Source: Acidobacteriota bacterium
GTDB taxonomy: Bacteria > Acidobacteriota > Vicinamibacteria > Vicinamibacterales > UBA2999
Assembly: GCA_020851565.1 (NCBI GenBank)
Contig: JADZCN010000078.1
Span: 1-43,571, forward strand
Length of the DNA: 43,571 bases
Direction: 5' to 3'
Position numbers and translations under genes: made by a program
Shown: piece after piece, positions 41,960 to 43,571 of the stretch
How the letters are laid out: every line of letters begins with the position of its first letter
Position numbering within the stretch: the stretch's first letter is position 1
The notes under the pieces: generated by a model
Databases searched by the model: none
Seen by the model: only the letters and a program-made list of their open reading frames with translations
What the model was told of the DNA's origin: nothing

Positions 41960-42871
41960 GTGAGCGCTGCCACCCCCATCCTGGATACGTCGTTCGAAGG
42001 GCTCAGCCTGGTCCGCCGCGGCAAGGTGCGCGACGTGTACGCCGTGGACGACGCCCTCCTTATCGTCGCCACCGATCGGATCTCCGCGTTCGACTACGTG
42101 CTGGGGTCGGGCATTCCGGACAAGGGCCGCATCCTCACGCAGTTGTCGGCCTTCTGGTTCGCGCGGACGCGGCACCTCGTGGCCAATCACCTGGTCAGCA
42201 CCAATGTGGCCGAGTATCCGGCGGCGGCGCGCGCACATGCCGCCGTGCTCGAGGGGCGCTCGATGCTGGTGCGCCGCACGACGCCGCTGCCCGTCGAGTG
42301 CGTGGCCCGGGGGTACATCTCCGGTTCGGGATGGAAGGACTACAAGGCCACCGGGCAGATTTGCGGCATCCCGCTGCCCCCGGGGCTGCGGGAGTCCGAT
42401 CGGCTCCCGGCGGCGATCTTCACGCCCGCCACCAAGGCGGAGTCGGGCCACGACGAGAACATCAGCGAGGCGCAGGCCGCCGCGGTCGTCGGCGTCGCGC
42501 TGATCGCGCGACTCAAGGCCCTCACGCTGGCGCTCTACGACTACGGCGTCGCCCACGCGGCGTCGTGCGGCATCATCCTGGCCGACACGAAGTTCGAGTT
42601 CGGCCTGACCGACGGCGGCGAGCTGCTGCTCATCGACGAGCTGATGACGCCCGACTCGTCCCGCTACTGGCCCGCGGATCAGTATGCGCCCGGTGGACCG
42701 CAGCCAAGCTTCGACAAGCAGTACGTGCGCGACTACCTCGAGTCCATCCAGTGGAACAAGCAGCCGCCGGTGCCGTCGCTGCCGCCGGACGTCGTCGCGC
42801 GCACGCGTGAGAAGTATCTCGACGCCTATCGCCGCCTGACGGGCGCCGACCTGACGGCCTCGGCCCGATGA
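41960..42871 (+). CDS. purC: Phosphoribosylaminoimidazole-succinocarboxamide synthase
   Basis: 303 residues, GTG start, the longer yeast ADE1-like form common in many bacteria. The enzyme joins Asp to CAIR with ATP in purine synthesis. Motifs are VRRGKVRDVYAV, VATDRISAFDYVL, ECVARGYISGSGWKDY, FTPATKAESGHDENIS and the ADTKFEFGL and LIDELMTPDSSRYW signatures. No other pur gene is adjacent. The Fis-like gene follows 30 bases later and may be co-transcribed. Confidence 0.96.
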   Translation: MSAATPILDTSFEGLSLVRRGKVRDVYAVDDALLIVATDRISAFDYVLGSGIPDKGRILTQLSAFWFARTRHLVANHLVSTNVAEYPAAARAHAAVLEGRSMLVRRTTPLPVECVARGYISGSGWKDYKATGQICGIPLPPGLRESDRLPAAIFTPATKAESGHDENISEAQAAAVVGVALIARLKALTLALYDYGVAHAASCGIILADTKFEFGLTDGGELLLIDELMTPDSSRYWPADQYAPGGPQPSFDKQYVRDYLESIQWNKQPPVPSLPPDVVARTREKYLDAYRRLTGADLTASAR

Positions 42872-42901
42872 CCGCCTCGACTGCCCTGCGGGTGGCCCTC
42901 C

Positions 42902-43108
42902 GTGCGTGAGACGCTCGATCAGCTCGTCGCCGAAATGGTCGACAAGGGCATTCGCTTCCAGGATGCCCAGCGCGAGTTCGAGAAGCGCTTCATCACCCGC
43001 GTGGTCCAGCAGAGCGACGGCAACCTCTGCCGTGCGGCCGACACCCTGGGCGTGCACCGCAACACGCTCACGCGGAAGATCAAGGAACTGAAGATCAGGC
43101 CGCGCTGA
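42902..43108 (+). CDS. Small Fis-family DNA-binding protein
   Basis: 68 residues, GTG start. The product is a Fis-type helix bundle: two N-terminal helices (LDQLVAEMVDKGIRFQDAQREF) and the C-terminal HTH (NLCRAADTLGVHRNTLTRKI). It matches the C-terminal HTH_8 of NtrC-type regulators and resembles free-standing Fis, which bends DNA. Whether it acts as a nucleoid protein or a specific regulator is unknown. A GC-rich hairpin follows 30 bases after the stop. Confidence 0.85.
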   Translation: MRETLDQLVAEMVDKGIRFQDAQREFEKRFITRVVQQSDGNLCRAADTLGVHRNTLTRKIKELKIRPR

Positions 43109-43138
43109 CGCGCGGAGGCCGCCCCTCGGGCCGGTGGG

Positions 43139-43153
43139 CGGCGCTTCGCGCCG
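43139..43153 (+). terminator. GC-rich hairpin after the Fis-like gene
   Basis: CGGCGC-TTC-GCGCCG is a perfect 6-bp stem with a three-base loop. GC-rich inverted words (GGCCGGCC, GACCGGTC, CGCGGCC) follow up to about 43190. There is no U-run, so termination may depend on Rho. The rest of the 337-base spacer holds the groES control region. Confidence 0.45.
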
Positions 43154-43260
43154 TGGGCCGGCCGTTCGACCGGTCGGCGCGGCCACGCCGCGTAGGACGG
43201 CTGGCCTGCCCCCCACGCGGGCGGCAGGAACGCCCACTCAGCGGCGAACCCGCGTGGCCC

Positions 43261-43290
43261 TTGACAAGGCCCGCGCCGCCTTCCTACACT
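43261..43290 (+). promoter_or_regulatory. groES promoter (-35 TTGACA, -10 TACACT)
   Basis: TTGACA (43261-43266) and TACACT (43285-43290) are spaced 18 bases apart, the best sigma-70-type promoter in the window. The CIRCE-like operator begins at the last base of the -10 box, as expected for a repressor site. Confidence 0.75.
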
Positions 43291-43316
43291 TAGCAGTCGT
43301 CATTACTGACTGCTAG
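43290..43316. promoter_or_regulatory. CIRCE-type operator (HrcA site)
   Basis: TTAGCAGTC-N9-GACTGCTAG has the size and spacing of CIRCE (TTAGCACTC-N9-GAGTGCTAA). Both arms carry the same compensating C-to-G/G-to-C exchange, so the dyad stays intact, and the last base is G. It overlaps the promoter start region of groES. A further GAGTGCTAG half-site lies at 43331-43339. Confidence 0.85.
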
Positions 43317-43323
43317 CCTCGCA

Positions 43324-43357
43324 GGGGGTCGAGTGCTAGCAAGCACGATGGACCCCC
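43324..43357 (+). promoter_or_regulatory. Nested hairpin in the groES leader
   Basis: GGGGGTC (43324-43330) pairs with GACCCCC (43351-43357). Inside it, GTGCT (43333-43337) pairs with AGCAC (43342-43346) around loop AGCA. The whole lies about 90 bases before the groES ATG and would be in the transcript. Confidence 0.6.
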
Positions 43358-43445
43358 AGACAATCACGTTCAGCCACGGGCGCCGGCGCCGCGCCGCGCG
43401 CCCTTGAGATTCGCAAGTGAACCCCAGCAGGACGGAGTAACGAAG

Positions 43446-43571
43446 ATGGCGTTGAGACCGCTTCACGACCGCATCCTCGTGCAGCGCATCGAGGAAGAAG
43501 AGCAGAAGGTTGGCGGCATCATCATCCCCGACTCGGCCAAGGAGAAGCCGCAGCAGGGCAAGGTGATCGCC
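43446..43571 (+). CDS. groES: Co-chaperonin GroES (3' end outside window)
   Basis: The first 42 residues of Gro[20 protein letters not shown] and [20 protein letters not shown]. GroES caps the GroEL folding chamber in the cytoplasm. The ATG at 43446 follows GGACGGAG at a suitable distance. The mobile loop region GGIIIPDSA is intact. The promoter, CIRCE-type operator and structured leader upstream mark it as a heat-shock gene; groEL is expected beyond the window. Confidence 0.97.
   Translation, partial: MALRPLHDRILVQRIEEEEQKVGGIIIPDSAKEKPQQGKVIA

Noticed and set aside
41476..42810. A 444-residue plus-strand open frame spanning the repeat array and purC
   Set aside because: Its first part is repeat-encoded and its second part is the wrong frame of purC, whose own frame has full motifs.
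41663..43237. A 524-residue minus-strand open frame opposite purC and the Fis-like gene
   Set aside because: Antisense to two recognisable genes, with low-complexity repeats at its C-terminal end; high GC removes stops.
43331..43346. A second complete CIRCE operator downstream of the first
   Set aside because: Only the right half-site GAGTGCTAG is good; the base stretch nine positions upstream does not match the left arm.

Overview
The window reads as a high-GC diderm bacterial chromosome, most like Acidobacteriota and probably Vicinamibacteria-like. This is an inference from gene content, not from a marker search. The supporting genes are LolA, a secretin, a TonB-dependent receptor with an N-terminal carboxypeptidase-regulatory domain, an NtrY/NtrX pair, PolX with a PHP domain, and heavy use of GTG starts. 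Genes are packed tightly. Many junctions are ATGA, GTGA or TGATG overlaps, and convergent genes end within 3-8 bases of each other without obvious terminators. I see no prophage, insertion sequence, CRISPR array or defence island.

Layout. (1) 1-802: the end of a membrane glycosyltransferase with a tandem-repeat tail, then tRNA-Ala(CGC). (2) 802-3656: two hairpins, a sub-threshold minus-strand ORF, then lolA and a TPR-secretin lipoprotein overlapping by 20 bases. (3) 3665-10949, minus strand: a peptidoglycan synthesis and recycling operon in the transcriptional order nagZ, ldcA, mpl, pxpB, pxpC, murB, murA. The 5-oxoprolinase subunits B and C sit in its middle, and the MurA carries Asp where the catalytic Cys normally is. 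(4) 10978-13979, plus strand: a GHMP sugar kinase, DNA polymerase X and a small protein, starting from a promoter back-to-back with nagZ. (5) 32248 down to 13864, minus strand: about 18 kb of co-directional housekeeping genes. These are a TPR protein, RDD, pgpA, cinA, thpR, plsY, gpsA, ftsY, ribD, ribE, ribBA, ffh, rpsP, KH protein, rimM, trmD, rplS, rnhB, a TPR protein, a small membrane protein, thiE/tenI, a RodZ-like protein and a conserved unknown. (6) 32355-36147: an Oar-like TonB receptor divergent from formimidoyltransferase ftcD. (7) 41356 down to 36151, minus strand: a flippase-like membrane protein, nrdR, ntrY and ntrX. (8) 41357-43571, plus strand: a 600-base repeat-filled spacer, purC, a Fis-like protein, and the start of groES behind a CIRCE-type operator.

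How the genes work together. NagZ, LdcA and Mpl form three of the steps that return muropeptides to UDP-MurNAc-peptide, while MurA and MurB make new UDP-MurNAc. The adjacent GHMP kinase is a plausible but unproven salvage kinase. The 18-kb run joins co-translational targeting (ffh, ftsY), ribosome and tRNA maturation, riboflavin synthesis and phospholipid synthesis (gpsA, plsY, pgpA).

Best leads. These are promoters whose -10 box lies 7-8 bases before a start codon (leaderless mRNAs); a perfect 10-bp-arm dyad over the -10 at the head of the 18-kb run; an AATTATAATT palindrome serving as a shared -10 for two divergent genes; a hairpin element with 8-bp flanking repeats fused into rimM; short-period repeats confined to gene junctions, which peak in an array with 42-bp units before purC; and a nested hairpin in the groES leader. 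I found no clearly new multi-gene machinery. The least explained gene arrangement is the recycling operon with pxpBC and the GHMP kinase.
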